A stretch of 64,000 nucleotides of DNA from Ganoderma boninense (taxonomy: Eukaryota; Basidiomycota; Agaricomycetes; Polyporales; Polyporaceae), in assembly GCA_002900995.3 (NCBI GenBank), contig CM035305.1, forward strand, positions 62,001-126,000, written 5' to 3'. Numbering within the stretch: the stretch's first letter is position 1; each line of letters begins with the position of its first letter. Below, one piece after another: positions 24,242 through 31,790 of this stretch. Under the pieces are notes generated by a model, which was not told the origin of the DNA, ran no database searches, and was given only the letters and a program-made list of their open reading frames with translations. The position numbers and the translations under genes were made by a program.

Positions 24242-25101
24242 TTACCCCCCTCTCCCCCTGCAAGGTTGTCCTCAACCGTTGTTTCGAACGTTCTGCACTG
24301 CCATCGTATGCCTGCTTTATCCTGAAGACCGGCATCCTTTAGGTAGGTTTTGTAGTTGATGATGTCTTTGAGGTGTCTCCTCCAGTGCTTGTCGTCTTCC
24401 GGTAGGTTGCGGTTCAGGTGGTATAGTGCATAGAGTCGTCGTGAGGGTTGTGGACTAGTGAGGGAGTAGACTAGGCCATCGAGTGCCTTGGATGGGAAGT
24501 CCAGTATTAGGACTTGCTTGTCCGTTCGTCGTACGACCCAATAGTCGAGCAGGTTACAAGCAGCGAGTGCACCTGGATCTTCACAGTTCCTGTCGAGGTA
24601 GGCATCAATGTCATACGCCAGTTTCTCCATTTCGTGAAGCTCGGCGATGTCGTCAATGACTACATCCGTAAATCTTTCCCAGTGTGGTTCTCGGACTTGG
24701 TTTTGTATGAGGATCATAGTTGCTTTTACGATGTCGTCCGACGAGATCTCGTTCTTGAGTTCATCCCATCGGCCTGCGTTCGTCGGGGATTCATCGATGT
24801 TGATGCGGTAGGGCACATTGAATCGGAATTCTCGTTGTTCTGGTTTGACCAGTACAGAGGGGATGTTTGCCCATCGGGCGAGGCTGTCGTAGATTAAGAG
24901 TGCTGCTCGGTGTTCGAGCTCTGGGTGGCGTCTGAGGTATGGGATGTCGTCCAATATTCTTTGGACTCGTCCAGGGGTCCAATCGGCAGGAAATCCGTCC
25001 ATGTGAACGTAGACAATAGATCCATCAGGCTTCTTCCGCACTATCCTCCATGGCCAGCTTCCGTTGGAGATGAGGTGGCCTTCTTGTCCAATAGGGTATC
25101 C
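24226..25101 (-). CDS. retrotransposon 3' frame, downstream of an amber codon
   Basis: 292-codon frame with no clear own ATG at its start. It follows the 372-codon frame directly in the same phase after a TAG at 25104-25102. It reads as a normal globular protein (VYVHMDGFPADWTPGRV; FTDVVIDDIAELHEME; HLKDIINYKTYLKDAG). The end crosses the polypurine tract, which codes for Ala-Gly-Gly-Glu-Gly-Gly, and stops with TAG inside the LTR. Function unknown, with no recognisable fold. It could be made by readthrough of the amber codon, from a spliced message, or from internal GTG/ATG starts (first ATG about 14 codons after the GTG at 25041). Alternatively the stop is a disabling mutation in a ~664-residue protein. 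Confidence 0.6.
   Translation of the reverse strand, partial: GYPIGQEGHLISNGSWPWRIVRKKPDGSIVYVHMDGFPADWTPGRVQRILDDIPYLRRHPELEHRAALLIYDSLARWANIPSVLVKPEQREFRFNVPYRINIDESPTNAGRWDELKNEISSDDIVKATMILIQNQVREPHWERFTDVVIDDIAELHEMEKLAYDIDAYLDRNCEDPGALAACNLLDYWVVRRTDKQVLILDFPSKALDGLVYSLTSPQPSRRLYALYHLNRNLPEDDKHWRRHLKDIINYKTYLKDAGLQDKAGIRWQCRTFETTVEDNLAGGEGGNVTDV
24242..24258 (-). promoter_or_regulatory. polypurine tract
   Basis: On the element's sense strand this is GGGGGAGAGGGGGGTAA, directly abutting the 3' LTR. It is the expected primer site for plus-strand DNA synthesis and fixes the element's orientation as minus. It also lies inside the terminal reading frame. Confidence 0.9.
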
Positions 25102-25108
25102 CTATTGG
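25088..25108 (-). promoter_or_regulatory. hairpin containing an in-frame amber codon
   Basis: Perfect inverted repeat: arms CCAATAGGG and CCCTATTGG with a 3-base loop. On the sense strand the TAG that ends the 372-codon frame lies in the 5' arm (context CAA TAG GGA). Such a structure could influence readthrough or reflect a small insertion; which one is unknown. Confidence 0.55.
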
Positions 25109-26220
25109 GTTTGTGGTCGCGAAACGAGGGATTCGACTTGTGATTCTGCTTGAGATCGAGAATATTCGAACCGGCTGTACATATGGCTGTTCGGGTTGTC
25201 TGGGGACAGGGGATAGGAAATGTCGCTTGCGTATGATCCTTCCGGACTCGGGATGAGTGGGATAGGTTCGAGGTAAGGCATTGGAGAGTCCGGATCGTTT
25301 GGAGACATGAGGAGGTCTTCGCTGGACGACGACGTTGTAGTGCTTGGGCTACTGGAGTCGGTTCGTCGAGCTAGTAATTCCGCCACATAGGTTTCCCAAT
25401 CCTGTTCTGTGGAGGAGTCCGGGTCCTTGATGTCCTGAGGGACGTCGTCCCTTTCCGGTTTTTCTCTTCGCGTTGCGCATTCCAATCTTTCCATCATTTC
25501 CTCGACCGTGACAGGGTGTTCTTCGGCTGGTGATGGGAGAGGTGGAAGTGGATTTTGTTCTCTGACAATCTCGATGGATGTGGGCTCTGCTAGGAACTGG
25601 CTCTCCATCGGCACTGCGACTAGAGTTAGAGATGGATTGATGCATGTGGTAGATGGTCCTTCGTGTGGAGAGATAGGCCCAGTACTGAGTCTGGCTGGCT
25701 CAGGTAGGGGTTGTTGTTCGACGTTTGGGTTGTGTTGGTTTCTGTGAGGAAGAAGGTCCCATAGAGCATGAGCCCATCTCCCAGTGCTGATGACTCGGTT
25801 CATCAACTGTGTCGCGGCCGTGATACATTCATGGTAAGCTGCTTCAGCTGACAGGAGTGCTGCAGCCTTGTTATTGGTCGGCGCCGTCGATTCCAGGATG
25901 TAGTTCATGACCTTGTGGTGCATGATGGCCATCTTCCCGTAGGAGCGGTAGATTTCGATATAGACTTCGGCATAGGGGATTTCTGTGGTGCGAAGTCGTA
26001 CATGGTTCTGGAGGTCGGGGTGCAGGAGCACCCATCCGATCCGGTCGGACAGGGTTCCATCAGGATAGATAGAGGCGGCGGTTCGAGGGAGGTGATCATA
26101 GTTGACCACACGTCTCTCTTTGATGAACTGGGGAACGGGGTGACGGGCTTTCGCGCCTTCCTGAGGACGAGCCGTCGGTTGGTTGCGGTGGTTAGATCGC
26201 TGGCGGTTGAAGCGAGGCAT
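25102..26220 (-). CDS. retrotransposon 3' frame, 372 residues
   Basis: Starts at ATG 26220-26218 (MPRFNRQRSN) and stops at TAG 25104-25102. The N-terminus is basic (Arg/Asn/Gln-rich). It is followed by a helical globular part (VYIEIYRSYGKMAIMHHKVM; ALLSAEAAYHECITAATQLM) and then a long Pro/Ser/Glu/Asp-rich, probably disordered tail. No known domain. Its position after pol is where some retroelements carry env-like or accessory genes, but no signal peptide or membrane segment was seen here. The next frame continues in phase beyond the stop. Confidence 0.65.
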   Translation of the reverse strand: MPRFNRQRSNHRNQPTARPQEGAKARHPVPQFIKERRVVNYDHLPRTAASIYPDGTLSDRIGWVLLHPDLQNHVRLRTTEIPYAEVYIEIYRSYGKMAIMHHKVMNYILESTAPTNNKAAALLSAEAAYHECITAATQLMNRVISTGRWAHALWDLLPHRNQHNPNVEQQPLPEPARLSTGPISPHEGPSTTCINPSLTLVAVPMESQFLAEPTSIEIVREQNPLPPLPSPAEEHPVTVEEMMERLECATRREKPERDDVPQDIKDPDSSTEQDWETYVAELLARRTDSSSPSTTTSSSSEDLLMSPNDPDSPMPYLEPIPLIPSPEGSYASDISYPLSPDNPNSHMYSRFEYSRSQAESQVESLVSRPQTQ

Positions 26221-26576
26221 GGTCAACTGAGTGAGTTGTGGTGGTGTGGGTAGTGGAGTGGTAGTGGTATGAGTAGTGGGGGATGGAGATGTTGGTGCAT
26301 CCTTCGTCCCTTACTTATACCCTTCCATACTGCAGTGCCCATGGCTATGTTTTCATCGCCTTGGCCTGCGGTTGCTGTGATTCCTGTAATAGGGTTTGTT
26401 GCCTTGCCATTGCTTCTGCGGCGTAGTTGAAGCGGTACATGGCTTCTGCGCATTGCCATCCGGTTCGAACCTACTACACATATAACTACATATAGGTATT
26501 TGGATTATGAGCATCCCTTTGGGGACTTCCATTCCCGAATGAAGTCGTGTTTCACTTGGGTTTGGGTAGAGTCGAT

Positions 26577-26897
26577 TCAGTCGTGAATTCGTTGGTGAGG
26601 TGGATGTCTGACAAAGACATATGCATATGGCAGGAAAAGCCCGGTTTCCCTGTATCGTTGGTAGGCTTCAGGGAACTTACGTCTAAGCCTGTTGTGGACT
26701 TTGGTTCGTATGATTGCTGGATACATTGATAGATCGTCGAGGTCCTCAAAGGTTGCGGAGTTGGTGTATTCGTCCTGGAGAAAGACGACTGTGTATCGTT
26801 CTCCTTGGGGCGTTGTCGCAGTAATTTGAACCATTTCTGGTTGGAGGACGTGGATGCAGTGCATGTTGGTAGGCTTATTGCGCCCATGTGCCTTCAT
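26577..26897 (-). CDS. retrotransposon small accessory frame, 106 residues
   Basis: ATG at 26897-26895. Function unknown. The C-terminal half contains VHNRLRRKFPEAYQRYRETG, which closely matches the C-terminus of the 94-residue frame at 27794-28078 (VYRCLRIRFPQAYREFQETQ). Both also have a beta-like N-terminal part and an acidic middle. The two are likely products of an internal duplication in the element. Confidence 0.55.
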   Translation of the reverse strand: MKAHGRNKPTNMHCIHVLQPEMVQITATTPQGERYTVVFLQDEYTNSATFEDLDDLSMYPAIIRTKVHNRLRRKFPEAYQRYRETGLFLPYAYVFVRHPPHQRIHD

Positions 26898-27467
26898 GCG
26901 GTGGAGGGTGGTTGTTCTGACTGGTTGTCCAGGGTCCTTGTGGCTTATATGCTGTTACACAGGGTTCTTGTAGTTGGCTGTGCGCATTTCTGCAGTTGGC
27001 TGTGTCTGCGGTGTTCCAGTCCTTGAGATGCTTCTTCACTGCCTTTTAGTATTGATGGTTCTTTTTCTTCCCTGTTTGGGATTTGTTTTCCGGACAGGCA
27101 CAAATACCAAACATCTTCTTTCTTTTTCGATCTCTTTTTGGAGGAACCGATCCTGTCCAATTTAAAATATTACAAACGAATCGACCGCGAGCGAGATATA
27201 CACTTCTGGATCTACATATGTATCTAATTCGATGTAGTTCCATGTATGTATTCCAAACGGGGTCGAGTAGTAACTACCGGCAATACATAACCATTCTAAG
27301 TCCGGTACAAAAGGAAGCGGAATCGGAGCGATATATGGAGTGGGCGGTGGAGAAATTAATTTATCTATACTAATGTTTATTAGTATAGTTGCTATATGAT
27401 ATTTTAATGATCTTACCGTTGTCGACGACATCATCATCGGAGTCGTCGTCGAGGTCATTATTGAGGC

Positions 27468-27641
27468 CTAATTGCCCCAGCCCCAAGTAGCTGTATTGTC
27501 GTCAGCTTTATGGGCTTTATCGTGGATGAGGCGCCGTTCGTCGTACTGTTGGAGCTCCTTGTAGAGATAGATGACGGCGATGAAGGCGATGGCCTGGGTG
27601 CCGAGGACGGCAGCGACAAAGAGGACGAGGATGAAGAACAT
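27468..27641 (-). CDS. retrotransposon membrane microprotein, 57 residues
   Basis: ATG at 27641-27639. The first ~27 residues are strongly hydrophobic (FFILVLFVAAVLG.. AIAFIAVIYLY), then comes a charged helix (KELQQYDERRL) and a polar tail. It is predicted to be a single-pass membrane protein with no Cys. The frame is open upstream to an ATG at 27809, which would add 56 Pro/Thr-rich residues; a GTAAGC donor just before the inner ATG suggests that region may instead be spliced. Function unknown. An envelope-like or membrane-anchoring role is speculation. Confidence 0.45.
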   Translation of the reverse strand: MFFILVLFVAAVLGTQAIAFIAVIYLYKELQQYDERRLIHDKAHKADDNTATWGWGN

Positions 27642-27793
27642 AGTGTTAAGTGATGGTGGTGGTGTGTGAGGAGGTGTGTGTGGTGAGGCGATGCTTACTT
27701 GTAAACGGGTTTGACCTCCTTTTAATGGTCTCGGGAGGTGTGACGGTGGGCACGGAGTTCTTGCAGGTACCATCTTGCCCACGGTGCATGGGG

Positions 27794-28078
27794 TCAGTAG
27801 CGTCTCCATAGTCGGAGTCGCTGAGTTTCTTGAAACTCACGGTAGGCTTGCGGGAATCGAATCCGCAAGCACCGGTAAACCCATCTGAGTTCTACCGAGT
27901 CGAGTTTGTCGTTCATGAAGTCCATAAGGGCTTCGTTGTAGTCGGCGTCAGGTCCGAAAGTGATCCGTCGTCGAGTCCAGTAGGACCCGTTCTGGTAGAA
28001 AGGCCTTTCCTCGTCTTCCGGGTCGTGGTAGGTGACAGTGATACTGTAGTAGTAGAAGACGGTGTTGGCGGCGGCCAT
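27794..28078 (-). CDS. retrotransposon small accessory frame, 94 residues
   Basis: ATG at 28078-28076, 46 bases after the pol stop. The N-terminus is hydrophobic and aromatic (VFYYYSITVTYHDPEDEERP), the C-terminus basic and aromatic, sharing the RxRFPxAYxxFxET pattern with the 106-residue frame. Function unknown. The tight spacing after pol suggests it is part of the element's coding programme and not host sequence. Confidence 0.6.
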   Translation of the reverse strand: MAAANTVFYYYSITVTYHDPEDEERPFYQNGSYWTRRRITFGPDADYNEALMDFMNDKLDSVELRWVYRCLRIRFPQAYREFQETQRLRLWRRY

Positions 28079-28124
28079 GTCGGAGTGTGTGATGATGATA
28101 GTAGAAGGGATTGTCCTACTGTGA

Positions 28125-31100
28125 TTACTTCAATCGGTGTTTCTTCTTGTAATCTTTGAGAATATCTGGTGCATTCTTCAGATTCGATGCAGGTTCCCAC
28201 GAATTCTCAAAGGATTCCCATCCCTTCCAGGATACAAGGTATTGCAGCCGTTTATTTCGACCGGTCCTTCGGTGATTGATTATGGCTTCTACTTCATGTT
28301 CTGGTTCTCCTTCGACTAGGTCTGGTGGAGGCCTAGGAAGATCTGGGCCATGTTCCTTTGTAGTCCTGTATGGCGTGAGTAGTGCCGCATGGAACACTGG
28401 GTGGATCTTCCATTTCTTAGGAAGACCTAGTTTGAATGTGACCGGACCTAATACCTCTGTGATGGTAAATGGTCCTTCCCGCTTTGATGCTAGCTTTCGG
28501 TACGGATAAGGTAATTTGAGATTGGTGTTCTCAAGAAGTACCCTATCTCCCTTCTTGAAGTTTACTGGTGCCGCTGCCGAGTATCGAGTCATAGCCATTG
28601 CTGCCTGTGCATGTGAGGCTATGGTATTCTCTCGGTCTTGTCGGAGTTCTGTGAGTCGTTCCTCTGTGCTCGGGTGTTTTATGTTGCTTCGGACGGTTCC
28701 TATACCCTTTGGTTGGTATCCGTATAGGAGTTCGAATGGGGATTTGCCGGTGGATGAATGGGTTCGCTGGTTGTGTGCGAATGCCCATGCCGGTAAGAAG
28801 TCTGCCCATTTGTCCGGGTTGTTAGTACAATAGATCCGCAGGTCTAGGTCAATTTCCTGATTGACACGTTCCGTTTGTCCGTCCGTCTGCGGGTGATAGG
28901 CTGTGCTTAATGAAGTCTGGATTCCAAGTACTTCGTGAAGTTCTCGGAATGCTTGTGCGGCGAATTGCGGTCCTCGGTCGGAGATGATTTTCTGTGGGAG
29001 TCCGTAGTGACTGAATGTGTCCTTCCATAGTAGTTTCACTGCTCCCATGGCTGTGATTTGTTTTGTGCATGGGCTCAGAACCACTGCTTTGGTGACATCA
29101 TGGTCTACTACGACCTGGATTGCATCATATCCGTCCTCTGTGGGAGGTAGGTCCGTAATGTAATCCATGGTGATGACTTGAAAAGGTTCCGTGTTGCTGC
29201 TGTGTGGGATTGGCATGAGTGGTGCCTTGGTTGGATTTGTTCGGACTTTGGTTGTTTGGCATGTGGCACATCCTCGGACGTAGTTGGAGATGAATTGACT
29301 CATTCCATCCCAGTAATATTCCCGTTTTACTAGGTCCTTTGTCTTCTGGATTCCAGGATGGGCCATGTGTACTGGCTCATGATGCATCTTGACGATGTCT
29401 CGGCGGAGATTATCGTCAGGTGGTACATACACTTTATCCTTGTATAGGAGGATGCCTTCATCATCGGTCCAGTCTTCCGGTTTGCCAAAGCCTGGGCGTT
29501 GTTGAATTTTGCCTTTACTGGTTAGTAGGTCAATCAACTGCGGGTCTCGGGCCTTGTTGCTGCGGATTCTTTCCTGGAGTTCCACATTGACGGCCTTCGC
29601 AAATACTTCTTCTTTGAGTAGGATGACATCTTCATTGTCATTTTCCCCCCTGTCATGGTCTGGCCTCCTGGACAGAGCGTCGGCCTGGACCAGTTCTTTT
29701 CCAGGGTTGTACTTCAATTTGTAATTGAAGGTGTCTAAGAAGATTTTCCATCGGGCTTGTCGGCGGTTCACCTTTTGAGAGGATTTGAAGTACGTGAGGT
29801 TCTTGTGATCAGTCAGAATTTCGATGGGGTGTGGAGATCCTTGTAAGAAGTGTCTCCATGCTTCGAATGCTCTGATGATCGAGAGTAGTTCCCTCTCATA
29901 GATTTGGTAGTTCCGTTCGGCTTCAGTGAATGACTTGGACAGGTATGCACATGGGTGCCATATTCCATTTGCATCTTGTTGTCGGAGTACGGCTCCTGTG
30001 GCTACTCCTGACGCATCACACTCCAATTGAAACGGTGCATGTGGGTCAGGGATTTGAAGAACGGGTTCTTGTGTGAATTGACATTTTAATTCCTGGAAGG
30101 CTTGTTCATGTTCGGGTTCCCATTTCCAGGGGTTATCCTTCTTAGTCAATTCAGTTAAGGGTTTGGCAATGGTCGAATAGTTTCGAATGAATCTTCGGTA
30201 GAAGTTTCCGAATCCTAAGAATGATTGGACCTGTTTGACTGTTTTGGGTGACGGCCATTCATGTATGGCTTTGAGTTTGACAGGGTCCATTGCGATTCGT
30301 CCCTTGCTGATAATGGCTCCGAGGAATTCCACTTCTGGAACTTCGAATTTGCACTTTTCTGGTTTCAAGTACAAGTCGTGTTGCTGAAGTCGTTCTAGTA
30401 CTCGGCAAGTTCGTTTTCGGTGTTCTTCCATTTCTTCTGAGAAGATGAGGATGTCATCCATGTAAATGATCATCCATCCTTCCCGAAGTAGGTCTTGGAA
30501 GATGGTGTCCATCATTGTCTGGAATGTGGCGGGTGCATTGCATAATCCGAAGAACATGACCATTGGTTCGAACAGTCCTAATGGTGTGATGAATGCTGCT
30601 TTATGTTGATCACCATCTCGGATTCTGATGTTGTTGTATCCCGCTCTTACATCGAATTTGGTGAATATTCCTGCATTACCGATTTGATTTGTCAGATTGT
30701 CCGGTAGTGGTAGGGGATAGGCATTCTTAACCGTGATATCATTGAGGGCTCGATAGTCTTGAATAGGTCGTAGTGTTCCGTCTTTCTTTGAAACAAAAAA
30801 AAATGGCGAGGCAAAGGGTGATTCAGATCTTCGGATAAATCCTTTTGCCAGATTTTCATCTACAAATTTGCGTAGCTCCTCTTTTTCGGTTAGGGTTAGT
30901 GGATATATCTTTCCCCACTTCTTATTTTGCAGGTTCTTTTCTGGGTTAAATTCGATCTTGTGGTCCCATGGGCGTGTTGGTGGAAATCGTTCTGCTGCTC
31001 TCTTTTCGAATACCTTGGTAAATCCTTGAGCATAGTCAGGTACGAGTTCCGATAGTGGTATCTCTTGTTTTCCTTGGTTGGCTGCAATGGCAATTTCTGT

Positions 31101-31790
31101 AGATATTGTCGTCTTGCGTAGGTTTGCAGCATTATCCCACAAGTATTTGAGCACCTTTGAAGGGTTATGAGTTAGTTGATCGTCCTCAATTTCCTCTATT
31201 GGGGCTTCAATATAAGAGACTACCAAGTCTTGTACTGGTGTCGTTCCCGGTAATCCCCATAATGTTCCATTTGGGGGATTGTGTGTCTGTTGATACTGGT
31301 ATATCTTCTGTTCCTTTTGAATGGTTTGGGGGTCGAATTTGACTCGACCACTTTGCCAGTCAATGGTGGGATTATATCTTCGGATCCATGGCATCCCCAG
31401 GATGATGTCGTCTCTTCCTAAGTCTGCTATGTACCATCGAGTCGGTAATCGTTGGTTCTTGACTCTGAATTTTCCTTCGACTCGGTGGGTGATATTCCCT
31501 TTTTTGTTCACACTGTCATCCGCATTACGAAATGTAAGCGCTCTTGGCAATCTGACAGTTGGTAGGTTGTACTGTTCCACTAGTCTCGAGTTGATGATGA
31601 TGGCTTCTGCTCCGGTGTCGATGAGGGCTTTGACTTCAACGGCTTTACCTCCCACCTCAATGTAACCAGGTATCAACATGGCGTTCCTGCGCCGTTGTGT
31701 ATTGGTTACAAGGTTTACATGGTGGGAGTTTCGGTCAGACAGGTCAGGCGTTGAATCTGCCTGTCTGTTCAAAAATCCGTTTCGTCTGGG
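28125..31790 (-). CDS. pol: retrotransposon Pol: protease, RT, RNase H, integrase, chromodomain
   Basis: About 1,220 codons open from 31790 to the stop at 28125, in the -1 frame relative to gag. Visible in order: aspartic protease (ALIDTGAE, ~residue 50), reverse transcriptase with FGLCNAP and YMDD (~residue 437), RNase H (DHKNLTYF, ~655), integrase zinc-binding HHCC region (HMAHPG..CATC, ~800-835), and the integrase core DDE with D in TMDYITDL, D in SDRGPQF and E in GQTERVNQ (~870-970). A C-terminal chromodomain follows (YLVSWKGWESFENSWEP, ~1155-1205). The chromodomain places the element among chromoviruses and by family would direct integration to modified histones. No internal stops or missing catalytic residues were seen, so it is apparently functional. 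The first in-frame ATG lies ~30 codons in, so expression probably needs a frameshift from gag. Confidence 0.97.
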   Translation of the reverse strand, partial: PRRNGFLNRQADSTPDLSDRNSHHVNLVTNTQRRRNAMLIPGYIEVGGKAVEVKALIDTGAEAIIINSRLVEQYNLPTVRLPRALTFRNADDSVNKKGNITHRVEGKFRVKNQRLPTRWYIADLGRDDIILGMPWIRRYNPTIDWQSGRVKFDPQTIQKEQKIYQYQQTHNPPNGTLWGLPGTTPVQDLVVSYIEAPIEEIEDDQLTHNPSKVLKYLWDNAANLRKTTISTEIAIAANQGKQEIPLSELVPDYAQGFTKVFEKRAAERFPPTRPWDHKIEFNPEKNLQNKKWGKIYPLTLTEKEELRKFVDENLAKGFIRRSESPFASPFFFVSKKDGTLRPIQDYRALNDITVKNAYPLPLPDNLTNQIGNAGIFTKFDVRAGYNNIRIRDGDQHKAAFITPLGLFEPMVMFFGLCNAPATFQTMMDTIFQDLLREGWMIIYMDDILIFSEEMEEHRKRTCRVLERLQQHDLYLKPEKCKFEVPEVEFLGAIISKGRIAMDPVKLKAIHEWPSPKTVKQVQSFLGFGNFYRRFIRNYSTIAKPLTELTKKDNPWKWEPEHEQAFQELKCQFTQEPVLQIPDPHAPFQLECDASGVATGAVLRQQDANGIWHPCAYLSKSFTEAERNYQIYERELLSIIRAFEAWRHFLQGSPHPIEILTDHKNLTYFKSSQKVNRRQARWKIFLDTFNYKLKYNPGKELVQADALSRRPDHDRGENDNEDVILLKEEVFAKAVNVELQERIRSNKARDPQLIDLLTSKGKIQQRPGFGKPEDWTDDEGILLYKDKVYVPPDDNLRRDIVKMHHEPVHMAHPGIQKTKDLVKREYYWDGMSQFISNYVRGCATCQTTKVRTNPTKAPLMPIPHSSNTEPFQVITMDYITDLPPTEDGYDAIQVVVDHDVTKAVVLSPCTKQITAMGAVKLLWKDTFSHYGLPQKIISDRGPQFAAQAFRELHEVLGIQTSLSTAYHPQTDGQTERVNQEIDLDLRIYCTNNPDKWADFLPAWAFAHNQRTHSSTGKSPFELLYGYQPKGIGTVRSNIKHPSTEERLTELRQDRENTIASHAQAAMAMTRYSAAAPVNFKKGDRVLLENTNLKLPYPYRKLASKREGPFTITEVLGPVTFKLGLPKKWKIHPVFHAALLTPYRTTKEHGPDLPRPPPDLVEGEPEHEVEAIINHRRTGRNKRLQYLVSWKGWESFENSWEPASNLKNAPDILKDYKKKHRLK

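Noticed and set aside
27840..27895. tRNA-like sequence on the minus strand (GGTAG..CTACC ends with a TTCGATTC loop)
   Set aside because: Only ~56 nt, no anticodon arm, and it lies inside the 94-residue frame whose protein pattern is shared by a second frame, so the resemblance is a by-product of coding sequence.
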